Both the position numbers and the translations under genes were made by a program. From assembly GCF_025685415.1 (NCBI RefSeq), contig NZ_JAGSYB010000001.1, positions 1,798,001 through 1,862,000 of the forward strand: a stretch of 64,000 bases of DNA, given 5' to 3'. Source of the DNA: Terriglobus aquaticus. GTDB taxonomy: Bacteria; Acidobacteriota; Terriglobia; Terriglobales; Acidobacteriaceae. The notes beneath the pieces are model-generated. The model did no database searches, was not told the DNA's origin, and saw only the letters and a list, made by a program, of their open reading frames with translations. This document shows, one piece after another, positions 52,722 through 60,949 of the stretch (positions are counted from its first letter, which is position 1; every line of letters begins with the position of its first letter).

Positions 52722-54053
52722 TTGAATACTTATTCGAGCTCGACCGGCGACGAAGCGTACCTCCCGCCGGAGTTGGACATCTTGTGTTTCAGCCACCTTC
52801 GGTGGCGGTTCGTAACACAGCGGCCGCAACACCTGCTACGGCGGGCGGCGGTCACGCGCCGCGTCTTTTACTGGGAAGAGCCGATTCACCATGCCGCACA
52901 GGCTATGCCGCTGCAGTCGAACCTGATGCCTATGGAAGTCTCGGACGCAGGTTCTGACGGACTTCCGCGCTTCGCCCTTGAGATCATGCTGGAGGACAAC
53001 GTCACCGTCCTGCGGCCGCACCTGCGCAACGATCTCACCGAGAAAGAGTCGGCAGAAGCTCAGGCTTGCCTGTTGCAGCGGTTCCTTCAGTTCTCAGCCA
53101 TCTCCAGCTACATCACCTGGTATTACACCCCCATGGCAACGGCGTTCACTCACGCCCTGCGCCCTGCCGTGACGGTGTACGACTGCATGGACGAGCTGAG
53201 CCTCTTTCAAGGAGCTCCGCCTGCGCTTCGCCTGCGTGAAGAAGCCTTGTTGCGCACGGCCGACGTGGTATTCACGGGCGGCATCAGCCTGTACGAGGCC
53301 AAGCGCAAGCGGCACAGCAACGTTCACGCTTTCCCAAGTTCGATCGATCACGCTCACTTCGCCTCTGCGACAACCATCCAGGCGAAGGGTGAGGAGCCTG
53401 AGGATCAAGCTTCCATACCGCACCCGCGCGCGGGCTTCTATGGTGTGCTGGATGAGCGGCTCGACACGGAATTGCTGCGGAAAACGACCGCGTTGCTGCC
53501 GCACGTGCACTTCGTTCTGATCGGACCCGTGGTCAAGATCGATGCGAACGCATTGCCTGCCGCACCTAACCTGCACTACCTGGGCGGCAAGCGATACGAA
53601 GAGCTGCCGTCCTACCTGGCCGGGTGGGATGTCGCGCTGCTGCCGTTTGCCCGTAATGAGTCGACGCGATTCATCTCTCCGACGAAGACCCCGGAGTATC
53701 TCGCCGCCGGCAAGCCCGTCGTCTCCACATCGATCCGCGACGTCGTTCGCGAGTACGGCGATGCGGGACTGGTGAGCATCGCGGACACGCCAGAGGCGAT
53801 GGCACAGGCGGTCTCGGCTGCGCTGCTGCCCCAGACTGCTGGCTGGAGGGAAGCGGTGCGGCGCAAGCTTGCACAAACCTCTTGGGACCGCACCTGGAAC
53901 CAAATGGAAGCAGAAATCGCCGACACCTTGGCGCAGAAGCGTGCTGCTCGCAATGCGATTGGGCGTCGCCAATCCGCTCCCATCCGCGCTTTGATTCCAG
54001 GTGTCGCGGCGGCAGCGGCAAAGACTCTTTCGGAACGCACCGTGGAGTCGTGA
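52722..54053 (+). CDS. Glycosyltransferase, GT1/GT4-like
   Basis: The protein has 443 residues. The N-terminus CFSHLRWRFVTQRPQHLLRRAA is typical of a group of GT-B glycosyltransferases that decorate exopolysaccharides. YDCMDELSLFQGAP, FYGVLDERLD and the nucleotide-sugar-binding block GGKRYEELPSYLAGWDVALLPFARNESTRFISPTKTPEYLAAGKPVVST (with PTKTPEYLA) follow. The start is TTG 52722, since no ATG or GTG fits before the conserved region. It is alone after the antiporter operon and ends in a perfect terminator. Acceptor unknown. Confidence 0.86.
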   Translation: MNTYSSSTGDEAYLPPELDILCFSHLRWRFVTQRPQHLLRRAAVTRRVFYWEEPIHHAAQAMPLQSNLMPMEVSDAGSDGLPRFALEIMLEDNVTVLRPHLRNDLTEKESAEAQACLLQRFLQFSAISSYITWYYTPMATAFTHALRPAVTVYDCMDELSLFQGAPPALRLREEALLRTADVVFTGGISLYEAKRKRHSNVHAFPSSIDHAHFASATTIQAKGEEPEDQASIPHPRAGFYGVLDERLDTELLRKTTALLPHVHFVLIGPVVKIDANALPAAPNLHYLGGKRYEELPSYLAGWDVALLPFARNESTRFISPTKTPEYLAAGKPVVSTSIRDVVREYGDAGLVSIADTPEAMAQAVSAALLPQTAGWREAVRRKLAQTSWDRTWNQMEAEIADTLAQKRAARNAIGRRQSAPIRALIPGVAAAAAKTLSERTVES

Positions 54054-54112
54054 GTGCCAATCGTGTGCCGGTCTACAGGACTCACGTCGACCGCGATGAA
54101 CGGATAGGAATG

Positions 54113-54153
54113 CAATGGAAAGAGGTAGTCCGAGAGACTACCTCTTTCCATTG
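54113..54153. terminator. Bidirectional perfect 18-bp hairpin terminator
   Basis: Arms CAATGGAAAGAGGTAGTC and GACTACCTCTTTCCATTG surround the loop CGAGA. It lies 60 bases after the glycosyltransferase stop and 60 bases beyond the 3' end of the tRNA-Val fragment on the other strand, so it can end both transcripts. It also marks the last clear chromosomal feature before the integrated element. Confidence 0.8.
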
Positions 54154-54212
54154 GAGTAGCCGCTCAGGGACACTCGCGTTGTAGCCCAGCAGCCTCTAAG
54201 TTTTTGATTTGA

Positions 54213-54257
54213 TGGTGGGCACAGCAGGATTCGAACCTACGACTTCCACCGTGTGAA
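54213..54257 (-). other. 3' fragment of a tRNA-Val(CAC) gene: attachment site of an integrated element
   Basis: Read on the minus strand, the sequence gives the anticodon loop TTCACAC (anticodon CAC), the descending anticodon stem GGTGG, variable loop AAGTC, T arm GTAGG/TTCGAAT/CCTGC, acceptor strand TGTGCCC, discriminator A and CCA. The ascending anticodon stem (CCACC expected) and everything 5' of it are missing: position 54258 onward reads AACTC. A 45-base 3' tRNA fragment of this kind is the classic product of tRNA-targeted integration. The intact tRNA would then lie at the far end of the element, right of this window. Confidence 0.85.
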
Positions 54258-54291
54258 AACTCAACGCATTTGTAACTTGTTGATTTCAGGA

Positions 54292-54358
54292 GCACCGATG
54301 GCGCTCGAAAGCACCTGAAAGCACCCTAATTGCACCGTTGTGCACCGTCGGCTGCACC
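54292..54358. repeat. Six GCACC direct repeats, five in helical phase
   Basis: GCACC occurs at 54292, 54311, 54321, 54332, 54342 and 54354, so the last five are spaced 10, 11, 10 and 12 bases, one DNA turn apart. They sit 35-100 bases from the att core. Such phased repeats next to an att site fit arm-type binding sites for an integrase or excisionase; this is inference. Confidence 0.6.
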
Positions 54359-54364
54359 ATGCAG

Positions 54365-54643
54365 TCAGGCCACCTCGGATGCTGGTCCCCTCCATCCTGC
54401 AAACCGTTCAGTGAACGATAGGGCTTCATACCGGGCAGACGCAAACTCGAACGTGCCGCCTATCGACTCCGAACCAATGAGAGACTGCCCTTCGAACCGC
54501 GCGATTTGTAGCCGCGCGGGAGAGGCTCCGGTGTGTTGGGCATCTATTTGCAGCTGTACATGCAGCTCCTGCCAAGCGCCCGAAGCAGTGTTTTGGCGGT
54601 AGCGCCATCGCTCGTGAACGGTCTCAAATGCCACCTTTTGCAA
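54365..54643 (-). CDS. Small hypothetical protein in the island boundary region
   Basis: The frame gives 92 residues from a TTG at 54643, or 89 from GTG 54634. Composition is protein-like (FETVHERWRYRQNTASGAWQELHVQLQIDAQ; RYEALSFTERFAGW), but there is no ribosome site and no known family. It may be a remnant of a longer gene that ended near the integrase relic. Confidence 0.35.
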   Translation of the reverse strand: MQKVAFETVHERWRYRQNTASGAWQELHVQLQIDAQHTGASPARLQIARFEGQSLIGSESIGGTFEFASARYEALSFTERFAGWRGPASEVA

Positions 54644-55207
54644 CCATAGAACGCTGACCGCCTCATCTCGTTGATGTTGCCCCTAGAACATCTGTTGCGG
54701 GCTGTCACGTTTCCGACGATGGAAGCCAACTCGCTTGACACGTAATCAAACTTAAAGCATCTGTCCAGCTCCCGCCGCAATAAGCTGCCAAGAGGTGAAG
54801 CAGTGCCTTAACGCCTAGCAGACCGCCCGGCGGGAGCGAGGAAGGCCCGTTCCTGCGTGCCGTCAACAAGGTCGCCAACTTCGGGAAAGTCTCAGCATGT
54901 GAGTGGTCCGGGCCGCCGTTACGGAATCGGCCACGATCTACGGCACACCTACGCGAAGCTCTGCCGCAAGGCCGATGGTAACCGGGGCACTCGTCCATCC
55001 AAATCGCGGTGCGCCATCAGGGTCTGAGCGACAGATCGCTCTCGCAGTGAAACCCAGCTTCGGAGTGAACAGATCGGTGTACGCGACCCTGACCCAGGAC
55101 CATGCGCATACTCAACCGCCGGAGTGCACATACATACGTGCAGATCGTGGCGAGGAATGTTGATATGCCACTATAATCCAACACGATCTCGCGAACGAAG
55201 AGGATAA
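54644..55207. other. Decayed region before the defence cluster
   Basis: Apart from the integrase relic I see no intact gene here. The right end, upstream of the methyltransferase gene, carries AT-rich sequence with TATAAT-like words (CACTATAATCC at about 55170) that could serve as its promoter. Confidence 0.5.
54832..55070 (+). pseudogene. Relic of a tyrosine-recombinase integrase C-terminus
   Basis: Integrase motifs appear in consecutive but different frames. GPFLRAVNKVANFGKV is read from about 54844. From 54917 comes RYGIGHDLRHTYAKLCRKADG, containing the HxLRH box of tyrosine recombinases. From 54985 comes GHSSIQ followed by AVRHQG, where the catalytic Tyr of the usual RYLG is replaced. 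From 55023 comes SERQIALAV, the usual tail. Four blocks in the right order with at least three frame changes mean a dead gene. It may be the former integrase of this island or an older guest in the same tRNA. Confidence 0.7.
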
Positions 55208-56488
55208 ATGGGTAGCGGTCAGAGCATCTTCGAGATTTGGACCGGTGCTCGTGATCTGCACTGTTACGGTACGAATGCATTTTCTGCGGAACTACCGTTC
55301 CAGAGTTGGCGACGGTTCAAAGAGGCTTTCGCTCCTGAACTGATCCATCGAGCCGTTGAGAGTAGCGCGATCCCTGTTCGCACGTGCCTGGATCCGTTTG
55401 GGGGTTCTGGCACGACCGCATTAGCTTCTCAGTTCTTGGGCGTGTACCCAATCACGATCGAGGTGAATCCGTTTTTGGCGGATCTGATTGAGGCTAAATT
55501 AACCAAATACGACACCACGGCTCTTGCACGAGACCTTGGCAGGATCCTCAGGCAGCGCCGAACTAACGACAGAAATTTGGCAGAATGGGCAAGTGGGCTT
55601 CCTGCCACATTCATTGAGCCGGGAGACGGAGATCGTTGGCTCTTTAGCCGCGCTGTCGGTACAGCCGTGCTGCAGCTCCTAGCCGGGTTGGACCGGATCG
55701 AGAACCCTTCACATAGGCGTTTGTTCCGGGTCGTCCTCGGCGGCATTCTTGTAGATGCCAGCAATGTCAGGATCAGCGGCAAAGGTCGTCGGTACCGAGC
55801 AAATTGGCGGCATTCGCAGCCTTCTGCTCAGGAGGTAGTCAGCTCCTTTGCTGAGAAGGCCCAACAAGCCATCGTTGAAGTCCACAGGTTCGATCATAGA
55901 CCCGAGCAGCGTTACAAACTCATCCGCGGTGACTGCCGAAATCAAGGTTCCTCCATCAAAGAAGTAGATTTGGTCGTCTTCTCTCCTCCGTATCCGAATT
56001 CGTTTGACTATACAGACGTCTACAACGTCGAGCTATGGACCCTCGGCTATTTGCGTTCCTCTCAGGACAATCATCGTTTAAGGAAGTCAACCTTTTCTTC
56101 GCATGTTCAGATCAAACGAGACTTCGCATCCGCTCCAAAAGACTCGCGCTCTCTGAATCGGGTACTGAAATGCTTGGAACTCTCCAAAGACCAGTTGTGG
56201 AGTAGGCATATACCAGCGATGGTTGGCGGTTATTTCGCTGATTTAGCTGCCCTGCTTAACTCTCTCCAAAGCTCCTTGAGAGCGGGGGGCTCCATCTGGA
56301 TGTGTGTTGGCGATAGTCAGTACAACGGCATCCGGATCCCGACCGCCGCAATTCTTGCGGAGCTCAGCCGTCCTCTAGGCTTTATCGTTACACTCTCTGA
56401 ACCTGTTCGATCGATGCGCTCCTCCCCTCAGCAAGGGGGAAAAGAGGAGCTTCCCGAAACGCTGCTGGTGCTTCAGAAAAAGGCATAG
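55208..56488 (+). CDS. DNA methyltransferase (amino-methyltransferase, SPPY type)
   Basis: The protein has 426 residues. The SAM-binding motif I (LDPFGGSGTT, residues 61-70) comes before the catalytic motif IV (SPPY, 259-262, within FSPPYPNSFDYTDVYNVELW), so the order is motif I then IV. The SPPY tetrad points to N6-adenine or N4-cytosine methylation. Glu85 in the ITIEVNPF block should contact the ribose of SAM. A ribosome site AGAGGA precedes ATG 55208. The gene converges on the nuclease gene with a six-base gap. It probably marks self DNA for the neighbouring system; the target sequence is unknown. Confidence 0.9.
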   Translation: MGSGQSIFEIWTGARDLHCYGTNAFSAELPFQSWRRFKEAFAPELIHRAVESSAIPVRTCLDPFGGSGTTALASQFLGVYPITIEVNPFLADLIEAKLTKYDTTALARDLGRILRQRRTNDRNLAEWASGLPATFIEPGDGDRWLFSRAVGTAVLQLLAGLDRIENPSHRRLFRVVLGGILVDASNVRISGKGRRYRANWRHSQPSAQEVVSSFAEKAQQAIVEVHRFDHRPEQRYKLIRGDCRNQGSSIKEVDLVVFSPPYPNSFDYTDVYNVELWTLGYLRSSQDNHRLRKSTFSSHVQIKRDFASAPKDSRSLNRVLKCLELSKDQLWSRHIPAMVGGYFADLAALLNSLQSSLRAGGSIWMCVGDSQYNGIRIPTAAILAELSRPLGFIVTLSEPVRSMRSSPQQGGKEELPETLLVLQKKA

Positions 56489-56494
56489 TGCATC

Positions 56495-57556
56495 TCAGGC
56501 AGAGGCGCCTAGAGCCCTTCGCAACTCGGCAGAAGAACTATAGAGATACCACCGACGTAGGTTGACTCCCAGCGCCGCAGCCTTGCTTAGAATGTGCTTG
56601 AAACATGCTGCACCTGTATCGCTCTTCCGCATGTCGAAGCAGCATAAAGCCGACGTCAAAGCGTGTGCCTCATTCCTGTATGCCGAGGCTTGCTCTACAC
56701 CCTTTGTAACCCAATCCACCATATCTTTAGGAGGGATAGCCTTCCCGCCAGCACTAAAGGATCTTAGGACCTTCAACTCGATGACCATGTGGTTAATGAG
56801 GCTTGAAGGCCCAACTCCTGTGTATTCCTCTATCAGTAGATCGACCCGACCGGTTACCTGAGTGCGCTCTTGTCGAACATTGCATAGCGGAAAGGCCCTG
56901 TTCAGACCCACCTTAATGTAAAACTGAACAGTCTGTTCAGCCAGCTTTACAGGGCGCCAGCGAGTAGCATCTTCCCACAGCTTCCCCACAGCGCTCTGTG
57001 CCTCGGGCGTGATCAATTCTTTCTGGTACAAAGCGTCTATGTGACGAAACACCTCGTCTACATTGACATTGCTAGTGAGAGGAGCGAGTTCCACGTGGTC
57101 TATGGCGTTAAGACCGTGCGGATAAAAGCGAAGCTCGCGACATCTAGGATCGAAGATCAACGCCGGCAGAGTGCCCAGCGCCAAGCCCTCCGAAACGAAT
57201 CGAAATAGCTCATCATCGTCGTTCGTCTGATGTTCACGAGACCAACCCGAATTCACTGTTGGGTTTACTATCCAGACGCGACCACCGAGCTGATTCTGCC
57301 CGTTCCGAAGCATCGGAACGCGGGAGAAGTTCTCCAGAGATACTTCACCTGAGCGGGCCAATAGAAAAACAGAAAGGCCCTCCTCGGAGAAGCCGCGTAG
57401 ATGTCTCAGTTGCACCAGTTTTGCCACGCCTCCTTTGAATCGTATCTCTGGCGGCATATCGGAATCCATTCCGATCGGCTGGAACGTTGCGGCTGAGTCT
57501 ACAAGCTCACTCTCAGTCCAAGCGCCCAGAGATGTTTCATCTTTAACCAGCGGCAT
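56495..57556 (-). CDS. PD-(D/E)XK nuclease, probable effector of a three-component ABC/SMC system
   Basis: The protein has 353 residues. The C-terminal half has the full nuclease pattern: Glu207, then GRVD with Asp239, IELK with Glu260 and Lys262, and Gln289-x3-Tyr293 (QASAY) as in RecB-like enzymes. The N-terminal 190 residues (with RFKGGVAKLVQLRHLRGFSE, FYPHGLNAIDHVEL) are of unknown fold and may sense or bind a partner. It starts inside the end of the preceding gene (14-base overlap), so it is translated together with the middle component and the ATPase. The end lies six bases from the methyltransferase end. Confidence 0.75.
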   Translation of the reverse strand: MPLVKDETSLGAWTESELVDSAATFQPIGMDSDMPPEIRFKGGVAKLVQLRHLRGFSEEGLSVFLLARSGEVSLENFSRVPMLRNGQNQLGGRVWIVNPTVNSGWSREHQTNDDDELFRFVSEGLALGTLPALIFDPRCRELRFYPHGLNAIDHVELAPLTSNVNVDEVFRHIDALYQKELITPEAQSAVGKLWEDATRWRPVKLAEQTVQFYIKVGLNRAFPLCNVRQERTQVTGRVDLLIEEYTGVGPSSLINHMVIELKVLRSFSAGGKAIPPKDMVDWVTKGVEQASAYRNEAHALTSALCCFDMRKSDTGAACFKHILSKAAALGVNLRRWYLYSSSAELRRALGASA

Positions 57557-58205
57557 ATAGCCTCCTGGTCATGTGAGATATGTAGGACTGGATCATTTCA
57601 CCGGGTGAGGTCTGGCCGTCTCTTCTCAGAAGAGAACCCAGCTTATGCGCTGCATTCGCTGCGTAGTTGGTTTGCCTCCATTCGGCAAAATCGACCACGT
57701 TTCCGGTATCGGTGACGGCGTCGCCGTATGTCGCATCTTCCTCGCCCAGAAGTGGAATCTCAGCATTACTAACAGACGAAAGACTAAGTGCAAGCTCTTG
57801 GCAGAACTCGCAAATCTGTAGCTCCTCTGGAAAGCTTCTAACGACCTCAAGCACGGGGTCTGCGAGCTGGTGATTCAAGCTGTACAGACCCCGCAAACGC
57901 CACTGATGATCGGAATCAAGACGATAATCGAGATCACTGAACGTGAGTAGACCCTGCCCAATCAGGTCGTCGGCGTCTGCCTGAAGAGCAGGATAAAAGG
58001 GGCCATCCTCCTTTTTCAGAAGCTTGCCCTCAAGCACTGGAATCTCCCAAACAGGAGCGAGTACGTTTGAGAGATAAGCCATCATGTGTAGCGATGCCGC
58101 TGGTAGAGGAGCAATTAACGCTTGTTCCGCGGCATCAACAAGAACGAGTATGCGAATGCGCCTCTGAATCGCCTGTTGCAACGGATCCTGAGCTGGGCTA
58201 CTCAT
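57543..58205 (-). CDS. Middle component of an ABC-three-component-like system
   Basis: The protein has 220 residues. The central block ASLHMMAYLSNVLAPVWEIP followed by VLEGKLLKKEDGPFYPALQADADDLIGQGLL reads as a winged-helix-like domain and strongly resembles the middle-component proteins that accompany SMC-like ABC ATPases in conflict systems. There are no catalytic motifs and no membrane segments. It overlaps the ATPase gene by 8 bases and the nuclease gene by 14. I infer that it bridges ATPase and effector. The family name is from memory and should be tested by profile search. Confidence 0.65.
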   Translation of the reverse strand: MSSPAQDPLQQAIQRRIRILVLVDAAEQALIAPLPAASLHMMAYLSNVLAPVWEIPVLEGKLLKKEDGPFYPALQADADDLIGQGLLTFSDLDYRLDSDHQWRLRGLYSLNHQLADPVLEVVRSFPEELQICEFCQELALSLSSVSNAEIPLLGEEDATYGDAVTDTGNVVDFAEWRQTNYAANAAHKLGSLLRRDGQTSPGEMIQSYISHMTRRLYAAG

Positions 58206-60195
58206 CCAGAGCCGCCTCTAAAATCCGTTCGTAAACTTGGTGGTATTCAGCCATGTGTGAGCGAACAGCCGCAGTGGGAGTAGCGATCCTTAGCAGGTCG
58301 ACCACGTGGTTAGAAGGCTCCCGGTCTGCTTTACTCAGGCGAATTAGGTCGGGTACCAGCGCGCCTTCCACTAGGTTGGACGTGATAACTAAGCGATTAG
58401 CTGATTTTCGCGTCGCGAAGCGAGCGAGAACCATAGCAGCTCTGTTGGAGAAGACAGCGTCAAGTGAGGATTCTGGAGCATCGATCAGCAAGGAAGAGGC
58501 TCCTTGATGTGCGCTCGACACCTCCATGAGAGCCATGCGAAAAGCAAGATCAATGAATTCGCGTTGACTTTCGGATACTTGATCCGGACTACTTCGTCTT
58601 GTAGCACCGACGAAGTCAGCACCCGTCATCTCGAGCCCAAAGGCTGGGAAGCTGACGGCCTCGCCTGTCTGACCAACGCGCGCTGAGTACGGCGCCCAAG
58701 TCAATTCACATTCTTCGATCAAAAAGCCTGAGGCATACTCGCCGAAGCTCGCCTTGATACTCTCTGAAAAATGATTGATCTTACGATTTTCGCCTTGCAC
58801 AAACGAACTGAATTCCTCTTGTCGCTGAGTCAGTTCGTCCTTCATTTCGGCAACACGGCGCTTAAGCGCGGAGAGACCGTCTAGCTGCTCACGTCGATCG
58901 TGCTCGTCTGGCGGGAGTTGCTTGATTAGTTGGCTGATCCTAAGAGCACGCTGCTCATAGCTTGTAGCCAGATGAACGAGTTCTTTTGCCGCAGCTAAGT
59001 AATCCTCTTCAGCCTGAGCGACATTGTCTCGTGCCGCCGACTGTTGCTGCTGGAGGGCACTCAACTCAGAAGTAATGAGCTCCAAAGAACGACCAGCAAA
59101 TTCAACACCCGGGAAGCTGTCGGGTTGCAAAGCTGTACCGCAAATTAGGCAATCGTGCTCGGCAGCACGAGTGGTGTAAGTGGTCACCGCTTCTTCAGGA
59201 GCAGCGTGACCACAAACCAGACAATGTCTGTCGGAGAGCAGTCGCGCTAATAGAAAAGCCGTAGTGTCACTCGATTTGGGAAAACTAGCGCGTATGACGG
59301 CTAACTTTGCTCTCTCATATTCTCGCTGATGGCTGTCCGCTTGCTGTTCCACTTTCAACAGTTCAAGACGGAGGCCTTGGCGAAAAGTGTCTAGCTCCGC
59401 CATACGCGCCTCCAAAGCATCGCGACGTTCCTCTTCTTGAAGCTGGAGCATTTCGAGGGTGACGAGCTCGGTACGTGTACTTGTCGCAGTCTCGACAGTC
59501 GCTGCTGCCCGACTTGCTACTTCTTCTTCTTTACTCACAGCGGCTCTTAGATTCCTCATGCGGCTGTCAAGCTCGAGAATCGTCCTCTCTTGCGACAGCC
59601 AAGATCCCGCAACACCGGGCGGTAGAAAGAGTAGTCTCAGAAGTTGTCGCTGGGCCGATGGATCCCAAATCAACGAACGGCGTTCTTCGAAATAGAAGAC
59701 GATGTGCCGTAGCAGGAGGATGAGATCACCTAAGGAACCAAGGCCGAGGAGGTTAAGGAATCGTGCCTCATAGTGTTGCTCAGTAACAGGCTGCCGGGTA
59801 TCGTCAATCTGGAAGTCCAGCAAAGACAAATCAGATAGTCTTCGTTGAATGACGACCTTATGAACACCTACTGAGAGCTTCAATGTGGCCGAGGCGCTTC
59901 GTGCTCCTTTGGCATCGCGATTCGCAAACAAAGCTCGTTTCGCTGGTGAAAGCGGAGTGTGACGCGTGTTGATGTTGCCGAGGCTTTCGGATCCGTCCAA
60001 ACCGGGGATGTCGAAGGGGCCTGTCATCAGGCGATACAACATCTGCATCAATGTCGACTTCCCAAGCCCGTTGGCTCCTAAGAAGAGTGTCAGGCCGTGA
60101 TCGAAAGCGACGTGTAGTCCCGGAGCATCGGGTGTGCCTGGGAAAAGTCCGAAATCATCAACATCAAGCGAGCTGAGAACCGGAAAGTTGATCAC
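58198..60195 (-). CDS. SMC/Rad50-like ABC ATPase with zinc site
   Basis: The protein has 665 residues. It has Walker A GANGLGKST (40-48), an ABC signature region SESQREF (541-547), Walker B LLIDAPESSLD with Asp572 and Glu575, and VITSN near 604. Between them lies a coiled coil (about 200-300 and 365-480) whose tip carries CLVCG (325/328) and CLICG (349/352), a four-Cys zinc ribbon or hook. It starts at GTG 60195, which overlaps an upstream stop (GTGA). It heads the operon with the middle component and nuclease. It most likely senses DNA ends or foreign replicons and licenses the nuclease. Confidence 0.88.
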   Translation of the reverse strand: MINFPVLSSLDVDDFGLFPGTPDAPGLHVAFDHGLTLFLGANGLGKSTLMQMLYRLMTGPFDIPGLDGSESLGNINTRHTPLSPAKRALFANRDAKGARSASATLKLSVGVHKVVIQRRLSDLSLLDFQIDDTRQPVTEQHYEARFLNLLGLGSLGDLILLLRHIVFYFEERRSLIWDPSAQRQLLRLLFLPPGVAGSWLSQERTILELDSRMRNLRAAVSKEEEVASRAAATVETATSTRTELVTLEMLQLQEEERRDALEARMAELDTFRQGLRLELLKVEQQADSHQREYERAKLAVIRASFPKSSDTTAFLLARLLSDRHCLVCGHAAPEEAVTTYTTRAAEHDCLICGTALQPDSFPGVEFAGRSLELITSELSALQQQQSAARDNVAQAEEDYLAAAKELVHLATSYEQRALRISQLIKQLPPDEHDRREQLDGLSALKRRVAEMKDELTQRQEEFSSFVQGENRKINHFSESIKASFGEYASGFLIEECELTWAPYSARVGQTGEAVSFPAFGLEMTGADFVGATRRSSPDQVSESQREFIDLAFRMALMEVSSAHQGASSLLIDAPESSLDAVFSNRAAMVLARFATRKSANRLVITSNLVEGALVPDLIRLSKADREPSNHVVDLLRIATPTAAVRSHMAEYHQVYERILEAALDE

Positions 60196-60794
60196 AAATA
60201 GAAAATATAGAGGTTTACGCCCCTTTCAGGAAGGCTGTTAGTAAAGGAGGTCCGTCGCAGAACGTTGTAGGCCTCCAGCTGTCTCTTCCCAGACCTGCCG
60301 CACACAAATTCGCCCTGATCGCGTACCTGCTCACGTATCGGAACGGTATGGCGCTCACGTAGCGATGCTGACGCAAACGAAAGGCAGCGATTCGGCAAGC
60401 AACCACCAGTCGCGATACGGCTGCTTCTGGCTGAGAGCCGAAGCCGCACCATGCCGTGCATAGGTTGACGGCTGGCGTTGATGATCTTGTAAAGCGGTTC
60501 CTGCGTCTTGTAACGACTCGTCCAGGGCAGCGGCGTCATTCCGTCCCGCTCCAGGAGGCCGACGTGGTCCGTGTCGGTCGCAAGGTCGAACGCGAACGTC
60601 ATGATAACGACCCTGAGTTGTTCCTCCATGCAGCGAAGGCAGAGCCGGGCGCCCGTGCCGCCGTCTGTCCTGGGAGGCAGCATGTTGCGGCACTTGCAGC
60701 AGACCTTGCCGGTCTCGATCCGCCGAATCGCGCATGCTCTCGGGCCGCCCATGTGCGGTAGTATAGGCGAATAGAAAGCGAAGAGTTTCCACAT
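60192..60794 (-). CDS. Zinc-ribbon-like hypothetical protein, possibly frameshifted
   Basis: From ATG 60794 (or ATG 60752, 12 bases after a TATACT element) the frame encodes CxxC-x16-CxxC (CCKCRNMLP..ARLCLRCMEEQ), a zinc ribbon, followed by an alpha/beta-looking segment (TFAFDLATDTDHVGLLERDG, PLPWTSRYKTQEPLYKII). After about position 60430 the protein-like signal moves to another frame (KQPYRDWWLLAESLPFVCVSIAT, ending near 60355), so a frameshift may have broken it. As read, the frame runs on and overlaps the ATPase GTG start. It may be an accessory gene of the ABC system or an unrelated phage gene. Confidence 0.45.
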   Translation of the reverse strand: MWKLFAFYSPILPHMGGPRACAIRRIETGKVCCKCRNMLPPRTDGGTGARLCLRCMEEQLRVVIMTFAFDLATDTDHVGLLERDGMTPLPWTSRYKTQEPLYKIINASRQPMHGMVRLRLSARSSRIATGGCLPNRCLSFASASLRERHTVPIREQVRDQGEFVCGRSGKRQLEAYNVLRRTSFTNSLPERGVNLYIFYL

Positions 60795-60949
60795 GGGGGC
60801 GATGCTCAAACTGATGTCGCAGGAACGCTTCGATGAGCTTTGGGATACGTCACTCGCACCCGTATGCGAAAGCGGCCGCAAGCTCGCCCATGCCTTTTCT
60901 GGAGGCATGCGGCGACGACCTGGACGTTGTCCACAGGAATCGTCATAAA

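Noticed and set aside
54213-54300. Functional tRNA gene
   Set aside because: Only the 3' half is present; the 5' acceptor strand, D arm and ascending anticodon stem are missing.
54903-55163. Intact plus-strand gene of 86 codons
   Set aside because: Its middle part is one of several frames of the decayed integrase; the open frame itself has no natural start.
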